A DNA stretch of 64,000 nt, from NCBI RefSeq assembly GCF_019320115.1, contig NC_089581.1:8185707-8249706 (forward strand), given 5' to 3'. Position numbers and translations under genes: made by a program. Under the pieces are notes generated by a model. The model ran no database searches and had not been told where the DNA came from. It saw nothing but the letters and a program-made list of their open reading frames with translations. How positions within the stretch are numbered: position 1 is the first letter of the stretch; each line of letters opens with the position of its first letter. Positions 20,601-31,897 of the stretch are shown piece after piece. The DNA comes from Miscanthus floridulus (taxonomy: Eukaryota; Streptophyta; Magnoliopsida; Poales; Poaceae).

Positions 20601-22720
20601 TGTAAGAGTGGGTGTAGTTACGATGGACTCACCATGCTACATATATGTTATCATTTTCCTCTTAATGAAAATTTTAATGCGAACAATATTGATCTGGCAT
20701 TGATCAGTGAAGCAGAGTGTATTCTTATTTTCTTTCTTTTGAAATCTTCAGTTACCAGATTTCATCACCCGGAAAGCAGGAAGGCATTGATTAGATTGGA
20801 GCAAGGTGCTCGGTCTTATATAAACAGAGCTATCATGTCGCATGGTGCTTTTGCAGTTATTTATGGATTGCACTTGAAATGCTACATAAAGGATCCTGAG
20901 GTCAGCTATCTTTTCAGCTAGATCAGTTATAGGATGTAAGCGAGGGGTGACAACTAAGACTAAGAGTGCACAATTTTCATATCTATATCTTGTGCCAGAT
21001 AGTTGCAGTGGATTATTGACACCCAGTCCCTTAGAGATACAGATAAACAACTTTGGTTTTTAGAACTTGAGATGTATCTGGCAATTTCTGAATATAGCAC
21101 CCAGGGTCATCATTTTATTTCCATTTTGGGATTTCATGTTCTGATCTGAGACATATCCTAATTAGGAACTGGAATATTCAACCATCTTGTTTCTGTACAT
21201 GTATGGAGTATGCAGTGAATATTTGTGTAATATGTTGCTACCATATTCTGATTTTTTTCTTTGTTCAAGCAGGTTACTCTTGGAAGAGAGACAGAAGATG
21301 TCAAAGTTGACATTGATTTGGGAAAAGAAGGGAGGGCAAATAAGATATCTCGCCGACAGGTAATTCCTTGAATAGTCCACTGTGTGTTAAGAAATGCCAC
21401 TTACGTAATTACATTTCCTTAGGAAATGGCTAGTGCCTAATAATAGGGGACTTGATTGCTTGACTATTTTTTTTTGTAAGAAGGTAAGAAACATAGATGT
21501 GCTGTAGGAGGTTAAAATTTATCATCCCTTGTTTTTCATTTGCACATCATTTCCACCATTGCATTGTCCTAATTGTGGTTTGTAAGGCAAAAATATTATT
21601 TCTGTACCTCTGGTGGATTTTTATCAGATTGGCAGCCACAGTTGGCCTGTGCACCTTGATGGCTTTGATTGATATTGGTACTATGTGTGTCACATTTTAG
21701 CATGCAAGCTGTGATGTCTGCTTGAATTAGCAAAGCAGTCAACTTTATCCAAGAGGCAATACTTGGGTCTGGAAAGACTGGCCAAGTGGCAGTCGATGAA
21801 TTGTGTTTCATTCGTCTAAGTTCCTGTTTGTTCAACATCATGTACTTGTGTTGCTAATGTAACAAAATATTTCCAGCTGGGTAAATAGACCACAAGTTTG
21901 TTTCGGAAATTAGAATCGCTGAAAGTGTATCATTCAATGCTCATATTGCCACTTAATAACTTTTGCAATATACTACTGTTGGTACTGTCGTTCTGAACCA
22001 TTTTTAAAAGCAATTAAGTGGCAGTTCTCCCGTTTTGCACTGTGGCTCCCAGTTGGTGATTCCCCTTTAGTATGCACATTGCCCTACAAGACGATATAGA
22101 ATTCCTTGTTTTGCTAAGTCTGTTTATTTTCTGTTGTGGGGCATTTTTTTGTATCATTATATTTAACCCACGTATTCTGACAATCAGGCGGTTATCAAGA
22201 TGGATGAATCTGGCTCTTTTCATATTAAGAACATTGGAAAATGTCCAATCTTTGTTAATAGCAAGGAAATACCAAGCTGCAAACGCATCAACTTAAGCTC
22301 TGACTCATTAATCGAGGTACTGATACTTCCCCATTCTACTGTTTGTAATTGATACCTTCACTTTTGAATGAATCTGTAACTTGGTGGTTAATCGATGCAC
22401 AATTTTTGTAACTTTACCTGTGATCCTGTCATATTCATATCATCTCGTGATACAACTATAGATAATCAATATTTGAAAGCTGTTAGCCTGTTATTCTTGG
22501 TAACTACAGTTGTGCTGGTTTGCTATATTTGGAAAAAAAACAGTCCATTCCCTTGTTATTTGACTGAGATATCACTGATGCATTTCATTGATTACCTTCA
22601 TGCTGTACTAATTTAGCTACCTTTTTCCCCTTTCAGATAAAGGACATGAGGTTTATTTTTCATGTAAACCAAGACGCTGTGAGGCAGTACATTGATCGTA
22701 ACCTGAAGCCAGAACGCTAG
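14644..22720 (+). CDS. EMB1967: MCRS1-like N-terminal domain plus FHA domain nuclear protein (EMB1967-like)
   Basis: Predicted nuclear protein of the family of Arabidopsis EMB1967 and animal microspherule protein 1; the animal homologue is a subunit of INO80 and NSL chromatin complexes, and the plant gene is needed in embryo development (family knowledge). Seven exons join in frame with GT-AG borders: 14644-14721, 15955-17889, 17968-18025, 20752-20900, 21273-21359, 22188-22316, 22637-22720, giving 839 residues. Residues about 12-120 match the MCRS N-terminal domain (EDDILLKNAVE, RWNSLLYDP). A Cys-rich CSCMATGSDCVCGG follows. The long second exon (residues 27-671) is acidic, Asn/Ser-rich and probably disordered. 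The FHA domain spans about 725-815: LGRE (743-746), ISRRQ (765-769), then NIGKCPIFVN. The start chosen has GGCATGG context and matches the family N-terminus MGAL; the frame is open further upstream. Intron 3 is filled by a hAT element holding a Pack-MULE; intron 1 has a 144-bp tandem triplication. Confidence 0.92.
15031..15455. repeat. Three tandem copies of a 144-bp unit in intron 1 of the FHA gene
   Basis: Units begin TGCATTTATCAGTTGAGAT (15031), TGCATTTCTCAGTTGAGAT (15176) and TGCATTTCTCAGTTGAGAT (15320). Each contains AGGCTAGGGAATCAAAAT, GGAAACCTAG-like and GTGGCTCRTGAGGGT. Copies differ at scattered sites, the third most. Confidence 0.85.
19339..19347 (+). promoter_or_regulatory. Captured TATA box (TATAAAAGG) in the Pack-MULE
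   Basis: TATAAAAGG about 175 bp upstream of the first ATG of the captured protease fragment, in a promoter-like GC-rich setting. It suggests the capture took the parental core promoter with the first exon. Activity is unknown. Confidence 0.6.
19514..19864 (+). pseudogene. Papain-family cysteine protease fragment (signal peptide and I29 prodomain start)
   Basis: The frame from ATG at 19514 has a TAG at codon 5 and reopens at ATG 19547. It encodes a hydrophobic leader (ALLALLALLEPAAAA) and then the start of an inhibitor-I29 propeptide: LWGLYQRWGARY, KLRRFNTFKE and LNAFADLS, in family order and spacing. The frame ends at 19864 after unrelated residues; the catalytic domain (Cys, His, Asn) is absent. 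In the family this propeptide keeps plant C1A proteases inactive until maturation. As it stands this is a non-catalytic fragment captured by the Pack-MULE. Whether it is transcribed cannot be told from sequence. Confidence 0.8.
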
Positions 22721-23130
22721 TTTCCTCTGGGTTTCCAGTCAGCACTTAGTGAGTGGCTGCCTCATTTAACAACAGCAGCAGTAGCAGTAAATTTGAGTAA
22801 GCACTACTCATTTAGGATTTTCCTTCATGTGATGTTATAAGTTAGGCTCACTTGGTTCCGTTCTGTAAATGGTTGTAGTTTGTTGTGTTTTCTGTCTGTT
22901 TGGCGGGCATAAATCACGCATATCCTGCACATTTGCTTCAGTTTGTACCGACACCCAGGAATAATTTCATTTGTATACTGGCACCCTGGTTTGTGGTGAC
23001 TGCCAAGAGGCAACCGATGCAAGAAAGTGCCGGAAAGAATCAAAAGAAGAGAAGATTCTAGGGTAGAACAGGACGAAGGTGCACTTCTGCAAGAAACCAT
23101 TGGGTTCTTGCGACGTTATAAGCATACTTT
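22721..23130 (+). other. Probable 3'UTR of the FHA gene
   Basis: Non-coding sequence after the stop at 22718-22720, with TTTGTATACTGG and TTGTTGTGTTTTC-type stretches. No canonical AATAAA was identified, so the 3' end is not fixed. Confidence 0.4.
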
Positions 23131-23215
23131 ATTGATTTATTTATGCCCGTGATGATCTTGAAGCACGAACTCTGATGAATCAGCTCTTGGTTTACACATT
23201 GGCAGATGTTGGAAA

Positions 23216-23252
23216 CTAGTATGTTGCGCGCGCCTTTGCGCGCGTCGCAAGT
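23216..23252 (-). mobile_element. Helitron-like 3' terminus
   Basis: On the minus strand: GCGACGCGCGCAAAGGCGCG, CGCAACATA, CTAG, then host T. A strong GC stem with AAAG loop about 10 nt before a CTAG terminus, flanked by T, is the Helitron 3' signature. The body would run to higher coordinates. I did not find a matching 5' TC end, so extent is open. Confidence 0.5.
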
Positions 23253-25924
23253 TAGGCGGAAGTGCATCCATCGAGCTGATATGTACATATGTTATATAGA
23301 GAAGCTGGAACGTTGGTTTGAATGACAACGTCAAGAATATTCACCTAATATTGTGCTAAACTGTTATACAACCGAGAAAGGTATCTAAATGGGAAAAGAA
23401 AGTTTCTACTTTTGCCGATGGTAAACACACGAGAACAGTATTGCTGGATTGCTTCGCGGATGTCTTCTGAAAATATATTGCAACTTTGCTTCCTTTCATC
23501 TTGAATATAAATGCGTATGTTAGCTGCATTTCCCCTCAACGTAGCATTATGACCTGCAGGGTACATGATAGAAAGAGGAGAAAAGACAATTAGCTACACA
23601 CAGAAGGCGCACATAAGCAACTCGTTTTATTTTGCACCACGTGAGGTGCCTAAACAAAATAAGCAATGGACTTTACTCAAGAAAGAATTGATGTGTTGCT
23701 GCTATGGCATAAGAAAATGACAGGCCATATCATGTAGCAGATGCAACATCATCACCTAATTTGGCAGCCCTAGCTGGTACCGAAAGCACTGCACAGGCAA
23801 TCCATGTATAGAGTATATAACCTACAATCTACTACAAGAAATCGTGCCAGCTAAAAGTAGCAAGCTTAAATTATCCGTAGCTACTTCTAAACACATTACC
23901 CATCAATAACTATTCAAGACGTTTAATTCTGTTTTTTCTCAGAGGCATTCAATCTATGTATGGAGAAAGTAGTCAAAGGAAGGAAGAGGTACAGAATGTA
24001 TAATACATGCATAGTTAAGTCCTTTGCGTCTTCGATTTGGCAAAGCACTCCTTGTGGCATATAGTGATGTGCACTGCAAATCAAATTAACCGAAACATGA
24101 ATGAACATGGGAACTGAAATAGCAGCTGAAGAGATAGAAACCTGAAAAGAAGAGCAGTAGACGCTAAAAAACGGAGAAAACACCATATGGTTACAAATTG
24201 CAATGACGAAGAAAACCATCAAGATAGATGGAGCAGGTTGCAGGAGAATGCAATGGCGAAGAAACCCATGAAGCTAGATAGACCAGGATTCCAGGGGAAC
24301 AGGACCAAAAACATGGAAGGAAAAAAGAAAGATAAAAGATAGATCTGCAACAACCTAAAACAAATTAATGGAAACACCATAACCTTGATCGAGGTCCAAG
24401 GTAGGAGAAAAAAAAATAGCATCAATGCAGAGAAAACTTTGAAATCTATGTTAGTTATTTCATGAAGGTACGTATGGCTCAAAAAGTTAGGACCGTAAAC
24501 ATAGCATGGAAAATCCGAGACAGTTTGACATCCTTCATGAAACCCCCTAGAGAATCACAGAAGGTCATCGTTGGGGTTGATTATATATTGGAGCATCTCC
24601 GAGAGAGCTATTTAAAACCACACTAAAAATCCGAGACAGTTTGACATCCTTGCTTCCAATCTTTTCGCGCGTGGGTATTCGGAGCACGGGTGGGTTAATA
24701 CATGCATGGTCTATATGTTACAGACACTTGTAGTGGTACCTTAGCTGATGAATATTTACATTATGCATTCTCAGGCACAAAATGCTCTAACAAACAATCT
24801 GGCACGTGCAGATGCAATCCTATTAGAGTAAATAGGCAAAATCATCTGTATTGACCTGCTCTTTAAAAAAACGGAGATATAACAGGGCACCTTTATTTTC
24901 TTGATTGCAGACACATAGGCAAGACGGCATGCTTCGCTTAATTTCCTGTTGACACATTTCGTAACGGCACTATGAGGTGGGAAACAATTTGAGCGGGTGC
25001 AAGAAGAGGTGACGTGGTTCCTGTCATTTGATCTCTGATTGAGAACCATTCCAGCCTATGCCCCTGGACAGATGACAACTAATTTGTAAAAAGTTCGATA
25101 GTACTACAGGCTAGATGCTGAATGGTACAAACATGGCACCAAGAGAACCGAATGGTCAACTGAGCCAGCAATTCACTACAATGAATCCATTACAATAAGA
25201 AAAACAGAAATAATATATCAAATAAAGGTAGGTTCAGAAATGGGAAAAAATGGCATCATTTGATCTCTTGTGGTTAGGCAGAACGACAAGCACCAATAAT
25301 ACAATCGTTTGCAAGCCCCGAAAGAAAGCTACAATAGATCGACCCTAGAGAATTGATGAGGTACGATAAATAAACAGATAGCAATACATATATGTGCATG
25401 AACATGCCCTAGGAGATCATCAGCATATATTCCCAACTTATATGAAAATTGTTGCCGACATGGCTAGGCTGGCTGGTCGGGAACGTTGTGTTCCCAAAAG
25501 AAGAGAGGAATGCACTGGGAGATCATCAGTCTATATTCCCAACTTATATGAGAGTTCAATCTGATCACAAGATATGGAGCACAAAACATTTCCATGTGAA
25601 CAGCATCAGGTCTATTCCCCAACTTATATAAGAATTCATTTTGATTACAGGCTATGGAGTAAAGAAAAATTTGCATCACTTGCATCAAACATCAGGGGGG
25701 AAACAAAGGTGTTATTATAAAGGAGGATTGTAGGGGAGGAGGCACCAGGCAGACGAAGTGGAGAAGAGGATGAACTGGCCACAGAGTGACCGCCAAGGTC
25801 GCCGCCGCCAGGAGGGTAGCCACGGAGTGAGCCGCCGGCACTGGCACACACACAAACAACACAGAGAGGTAGAGGAGGAACGATAGAGAGTCCGTCATGC
25901 GTGAGGAGGAAACGGGGCTGAACA

Positions 25925-26034
25925 CCGGACACAGACACACACAAGAGAGAGTGAGAAGAGAGAAGAGAGAGGAGCAGAGAGAGAGCGAGAGAGAGAGAGC
26001 GAGAGAGGAGAGAGAGAGAGGAGAGAGAGAGAGA
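25925..26034. repeat. GA-rich microsatellite
   Basis: Mixed (GA)n with GAGC and GAGG interruptions, densest at 25965-26034; CACACAC stretches lie just upstream (25838-25945). Several open frames across it are artefacts of the repeat. Confidence 0.9.
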
Positions 26035-28849
26035 TGCACGTTCGGCTGGGGGAGAGGTGAGTGATAGCGCCGCTGGCCTGTGGCAGCGCCCACCGCCGGG
26101 TCCTGGCCATGGCAGTGCGCCCACCGTCCATTTCCCGAAGAAGTTATTGTAGGACATGCGGATCGGCAAAAAGGTGTGTAAATCAACAAATTATTAACGA
26201 AAAGTAAATATGAAATGTACCAGAATGCTACAATGAGTACAGATCAACTACATATTCAGTGTGAGCTTACTGGCAGATGATGCATTGATGATTTGGTGCT
26301 CAAGATTTCATTCCATAGCCTACTGGGTGGGGTATCCTTTTTGTCATTTGAACAAACGGATAAGAATGTTGAATGTAGCCATGTAAAGCAAAGATAAAGG
26401 TTCGTTGGTTTCTCATTAACCTATGGAGGGTACCTTTTTTTGCCATGTTGCTATAGAGCAGCAGCTACTTAGCAATGAGCAGATCATCATTCCAATTTCA
26501 TGACTCAGGAAGGGAAACCTAAAAAAATGGAAACAAATCTTGTATTGAATGTTATATTTCTTGGCATGGCATACTATAGAACCTATGGATATCAGGTTAA
26601 TATATTAGAAATGTGCCGAATCATTAACTCAGAAGTCAGAATACAAATGAGGGAAAACTGAATTAATAATGCAGTTTCTGCAAATGAAACTATGACGCAA
26701 CAAAATATTAAATGAACTGGAACATACGGATGAAAATCGAAATGGTAGTGATCGTTAAATTTGCACTATCTTTGAGAAGCATACATGGAAATCAAATAGG
26801 TAGCAGAGCAACTAAGGAGATCTAAGTAAACAGTTCAGAACCATGAATGTAACTGTGATACTAAGGGAAATTAGGTGGCACGCTGTTCCTGCAACAGTGT
26901 ATGTTCAGGATGCAAATTAAGGGACGTAATATTATTTTGGAAGACAAAGATGCATATTCAGTAACTATAGGTTGGACATGTCGCTTTATGATGCTTCTGT
27001 AACTGTAGATATAATGTACCTATAATTCAAGCTGATCCCTACCACTGAGCAAAGATTTTAGTATTCCCAAGCTAATTCCGGTAAATATAGCAAACAGTGT
27101 ATGTACAGTTAGCTGGAAGCAGAGATTGGAGATTGGCTCACGTGGAATGTTGAGAAATGATTTCAGTTAGCAGGCGCCACACCAACCTAAGGGCAGAATT
27201 CTAAATAGTGGAAATTAAATTCAAATATCCTTTGTATTAGCGGTTGGTTGGTTTAGAACTAATTTTGATAGACCTGTACTGAGAGGAAATCTACCTGTGA
27301 ATCAGAGCCTCAATGGCAGAACTAATTTGAAGAGAATAGAAGCAACCATGCAAGAAGGAGAGGAGGCGGCGGCTTACTTGGCGATGCGAATAACGAAGTA
27401 GGAGTGGCTGGGTTGCTCTGGGTTCCTAAATGAAAGAGTTGGTACTGGATACACAGCCGGTCCAAACTCTGAACATTTCTGTAAAGCCATGATGCACCAA
27501 CCTTTCGCTGTTTTCAGATCAATTTTACCACGTTGGACAACCTTAATAGTAAACAGAGCAATATGAGGACCCAGATGCATCACAAATGTATGCAAACCAG
27601 AACCTTCATTTAAAATTCGAAATCAGCAGGTTCGAAAATAACTATTTTTCTCTGTTGTAGCAATAGGAATTCCAAGTTTACATGTTCTATTTTCCAACTT
27701 TAAAAGCTTGAATTGTAGGCATTAAAATCTAGATAACAAATAGACCATGCTTAGCAAAGAATGAAAGAACCAAAAACTGTTTCCAAATAATATTTAAGTA
27801 ACGAACAAGAGAAAAGATGGTACTCTCTTCTTCTCCAAGACATTGAAACAGATACACTCTAATAAGAAAGGACAATCGAATACTCAATACTAAACTACTA
27901 ATCAGGTAACAACGGTTAGAGTACCTATGCCTGATGCGCAAGGTTGAGCAAGGGGAGTGCACATGAGGTGATTATGAATCATTAACAAAGGAAAAATAAT
28001 TTTTACCCTGGTGTCTGTGCATGAGGCAAAGCATGGATGGGTTGGCCCCTGCCTGAACATCCGTTCTTTAGTTGCTTACACACCTAGGCTGCCAATACAT
28101 GAGATCACAACCTAGTTAGGCATTTAATCGAACATCCAAACTACAGGCAATAGAAAGCTAGCAGTACAGAGTAACAAACATAGGGAACATTTCATACGTA
28201 AAGGTGACGAAGCTAGAGGGACTTCTCCCCCAAATCCACAATAATCCCCATCACAGCAATCTTGTTTGTTCTATGCCTCCCCTTTGTCAAACAATCACAG
28301 TTTGTGCAGGGGCTGCGCCGAGACAGGCACAGCCTGGGGCTGGCCAGGGCGCCGCATGGAAAGGGAGGGCAGTACGCGGTCAACGAAACCTTCGATGACA
28401 GGGATAGACACCAGAAGTGGGCAGCGCCATGCGTGGTGGCCGAGCCTCCACCATCTCTCGCTCAATCGCTCGCGCAAAGGGGAATATGGAAGGAGAGAGG
28501 ATCTTGGGGAGAAGCCAAGAGAAAGAGGGGAAAAAGAGGGTGCACCTCACTGCACAACCGAGCTGAGCCGCCGCCGCCGCTGCCTTCGGCGAGTACCGAG
28601 GTCGTGGAGCACAGGAAGTTAGGGTTTCTTCGACCACAGGAACACACGCCTGTAGGAGGCCACGCCGGGATAGCGAGGGGTGGGTCGTGGCCACGGTGGT
28701 GGCCGGCGCGCCGTGTCAGGGGGCGCGCTGCGCCGTGCGCGCAGTGCGGGGAGCGGCGCCAGCCGAGACGAGGATGCGTAGCCGTGCCGGAGGAGGGCAC
28801 CATCGGCGCGCCGCCACCCCGGCCGCGCCGTCCCGCTGTGCCGCCACGT

Positions 28850-28921
28850 GCAGAGAGAGAGAGAGAGGGAGAGGAAGGGGGCGGGGGCGGGGGCGGGGGT
28901 GGGGGCGGCGGAGGTGGAGGC
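28850..28921. repeat. (GA)n followed by (GGGGGC)n G-rich tract
   Basis: GAGAGAGAGAGAGAGGGAGAGG then GGGGGCGGGGGCGGGGGCGG and GGGTGGGGGCGGCGG. The four-plus G runs could form a G-quadruplex on the plus strand. It makes long Gly/Pro/Arg frames on both strands that are not genes. Confidence 0.85.
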
Positions 28922-31526
28922 GCCAGCACGCGGCCTCGGCCGGGTCAGGCCGCTGCGCCGCCGCGGAGAGACGGAGAGACCGAGAGAGGGACAGAGGAGG
29001 CGAAGATATTTTCGGAGGCGCAGTAAAATTTGATGGGATCAGCCTCCACCGTTGATCTCAGAAGCAAACGGTCAAAGGATATTGGGATGACGTGGACGGT
29101 CTAATCGCTTGGGAACCTCTTCCGGCTTGTTTGGGTAAAAGCAATGCGTGTAGTGGGTAGAGGAGTTTTTACCTAAAAAGGATCTTTTGCTGACACAGTT
29201 TTGCTTCGGCATATGCGCTGCCGCTGTATGTATATATATTCCCCATTTCCATGGGCTTTGCATGCTCGGCGTGACGTGACGCCTGCCCATAATGATGTTC
29301 GTCATGGTAGCTGATGTGAAATAAAATCCTGTGAACATTTTCCTCCACCACCAGCGATTGTCGATTGGTCTATCCGCGCTTTGTTGAGCGACGTTTGCGA
29401 TCTATACACAGCTTGACATCTTTTGCAGATGTGTTTCTGATGGCGAGGAAGCCCCCACTTTTTTTTAATATGACGCTCCTTAGAGCACGCTTCTTAAATC
29501 TTAAGAATTACTGTAAACTATGTGTTGGTGTTTCGTACGAGCATCGGCAAGTAAATTTATAGTAATACGTGTTAGGCTCGGATGATGTGCTAAAGGACAC
29601 AAGATTTATATTGGTTCGGGCCAAATGTTCCTACGTCCAGTTTATTGCTGCTCGTGTTATTGGCACCGGGAACGGTCTGTAGTAAGGGGTACAAACGATC
29701 AAGAGAGGGACTGGTCCCAAGTCTCTGATGGAAGGGTTGAAAGGAGGTCAAGAGCTTCGTAGCAACTTGATTATGTGTATGTGTGTCTTCCTGTTCGGTT
29801 CAAAGTCCGTCCCCCTGATGGAGGAAGCGCATCCCCTTTTATAGAGGAAGGGGATGGCTTTTACAAGGGCGAGGGTTTAGGATGTATACTCTACTTAGTC
29901 TTGTGGCTCACGTCTACCTGGCTTCGTTCTTCATTCTGATGAGTACGAAGGAAGATAAGCGTCTACAATACTGTTGATGTCTCTGTAGAATGTTAGGTTG
30001 GTTACAGAATACTGCCCTGCACAGGGTGTGGGCTGTAGTACAGTGGTTTTGACTTATTGGCCTCTCCTAGCCTTGCTTCGCACGCCTTCTGGTTCCTGTG
30101 AGTCTTCGTCGGAGGGATGAGGGGTCAGGATCCGGAGCGACGCCGTGGTCAAGGCCTTCTGACTTGGCGGACCTGAGGGGTTGGGAAGCGGGTGCCGCTC
30201 CCTCAGGTCCATAGCGTGGTGATGGAATGTTCGTCGTGCGTGGAGATATTAAGTCCTTTTCTGGAGCATAGTGGTTGTCGTATATCTTCGTCGAGTTCCG
30301 TGTCCCAGGGCTGAAGGCGGCGCCTACAACCCTACAGGGCAAGAAGCACGCACCTGCACAACCTTTCGGGTTCTGTGGCGCCCGGAAGGGTCTAAAGCAC
30401 CTGTCCCGTCATCCCCTGACAGTACTTTTCCTGCCAGGGCGCAGGGTTGAAGGGTCGAGATGGCGACTAGAGGGGGGGGGGGTGAATAGTCTTTTCTAAA
30501 ACTTAATCACATCGGCTAACCGATACAAATGCGGAATTTAAACTATTGGTCTAGCCAAGACTATACCCCACTATATGTGTTCATTAGCACCTTGCAAAGA
30601 TAACAATTATGCAACAAAGGTGCCGGACTAGCTAGAGCTCTCCTAAACAATTCTAGGAGCAAGGTTACACAAACCTATGCCACTAGTACTTTAAGCGACA
30701 AGGGAGCTCCTACACATGCTAGTAAGCAAAAGCACAAAGCTAACGATGCTCACTAGCAATGCTCAATAACAAGGCAACCAATGCCTAATTAGAGAGCACA
30801 AATACTTAGCTACACAAACTAAGCAATGTGACTAACAAGGTTACTAAAACCAAATTAGCCACGCAAGGGAGCTACTTCTATGCTACACAAGCAAGAAGGT
30901 AATTAGCAAGCTACACAAGCTATCTAATTACAAGAGCAACTACACAAGCTTAATATGTATAAAAGTAATTGCAAGCTTGTGTAATGGGGATGCAAACCAA
31001 CGGGAAGAACAAGGTTGACACGATGATTTTTCTCCCGAGGTTCACGTGTTTGCCAACACGCTAGTCCCCGTTGTGTCGACCGCTCACTTGGTGGTTCGGC
31101 GGCTAATTAGCATCACCCGCTAAGCCCACACGTCGGGTGCCGCAAGAACCTACCCCTTGAGTGAGGGTAGCTCAATGACACGCTTTACTAGAGTTGCTCT
31201 TCGTGACTCCCGCGGGGCGAGCACAATGCCCCTCACAAGCACTTCTCCGGAGCGCCGCACAAGCTTCTTGCGCGCTTCGACGGAGACCACCACCAAGCCG
31301 TCTAGGAGGTGGCAACCTCCAAGAGTAACAAGCACCACCAGCTTGCAACTCGATCACCTAGTGCCACTCGATGCAACCTCATGATGCAATCGCACTAGAA
31401 TCGCTCACTCACACAATTGAATGATCACTATCAAGTATGTGTGTGATGGAGGGCTCCCAAGCACTCTCAAGCATGGACACAAAGTCCCCCAAGGTGCTCA
31501 GCACCAGCCATGGCCGAAGGCCACTT

Positions 31527-31536
31527 CTATTTATAG
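31527..31536 (-). promoter_or_regulatory. TATA box of the solo LTR
   Basis: CTATAAATAG on the minus strand within the solo LTR. It sets the likely transcription direction of the LTR as minus. Confidence 0.55.
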
Positions 31537-31587
31537 CCCCAAGGGCTAAACTAGCCGTTACCCCTTCACTAGGCAACGGTCGGGCTG

Positions 31588-31897
31588 ACCGGACGCTCCG
31601 GTCGTGTTGACCGGACGCTGGACCACAGCGTCCGGTCGCTCGTAGACGACCACGTGTCCTGGTTCCAACGGTCACTTGACCTGACCGGACGCAGCAGCTT
31701 TCAACTAACCGGACGCTAAACCCCCAGCGTCCGGTCGTTTCCAGTAAGCTCCCGAGCATGACCAGACGTGTCCGGTCGAACGAGATCGGACGCAGCCAGC
31801 GTCCGGTCACACTCCAGTTACTACGTCATCGTACGTCAGTGCGACCGGACACAGCCTGCCAGCGTCCGGTGCATTCAGATCTAGCGTCCGGTCAGTT
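31588..31897. repeat. Cluster of GACCGGACGC / GCGTCCGGTC motifs inside the solo LTR
   Basis: About eleven occurrences in 310 bp of ACCGGACGC or its reverse complement GCGTCCGGT, in both orientations, some forming direct palindromes (ACCGGACGCTCCGGTC near 31590). They lie just upstream, in LTR orientation, of the TATA box region. Confidence 0.85.

Larger units (their letters stand above)
23131..29517. other. Intergenic region without a supported gene
   Basis: AT-rich sequence to about 25700, then mixed, then GC-rich (28300-29000). Features inside: a Helitron-like end at 23216, a duplicated AAAATCCGAGACAGTTTGAC segment (24508, 24625), thrice-repeated ATTCCCAACTTATAT-like segments (about 25430-25630), a GA tract and a G-rich tract. 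Minus-strand stretches 27374-27595 and 23345-23560 read as protein-like frames but match no family I know. The GC-rich block with a GA/GC-repeat leader could be the 5' region of a minus-strand transcript, but no exon chain can be built. Confidence 0.5.

Noticed and set aside
25645..26189. Ser/Leu-rich minus-strand frames of 165-174 codons
   Set aside because: They translate a GA/CT microsatellite; no domain and no splice structure.
28262..29026. A 254-codon plus-strand open frame and overlapping frames on both strands
   Set aside because: Long in several frames because of GC-rich, GA and GGGGGC repeat sequence; composition is low-complexity Arg/Gly/Pro and there is no recognisable domain.
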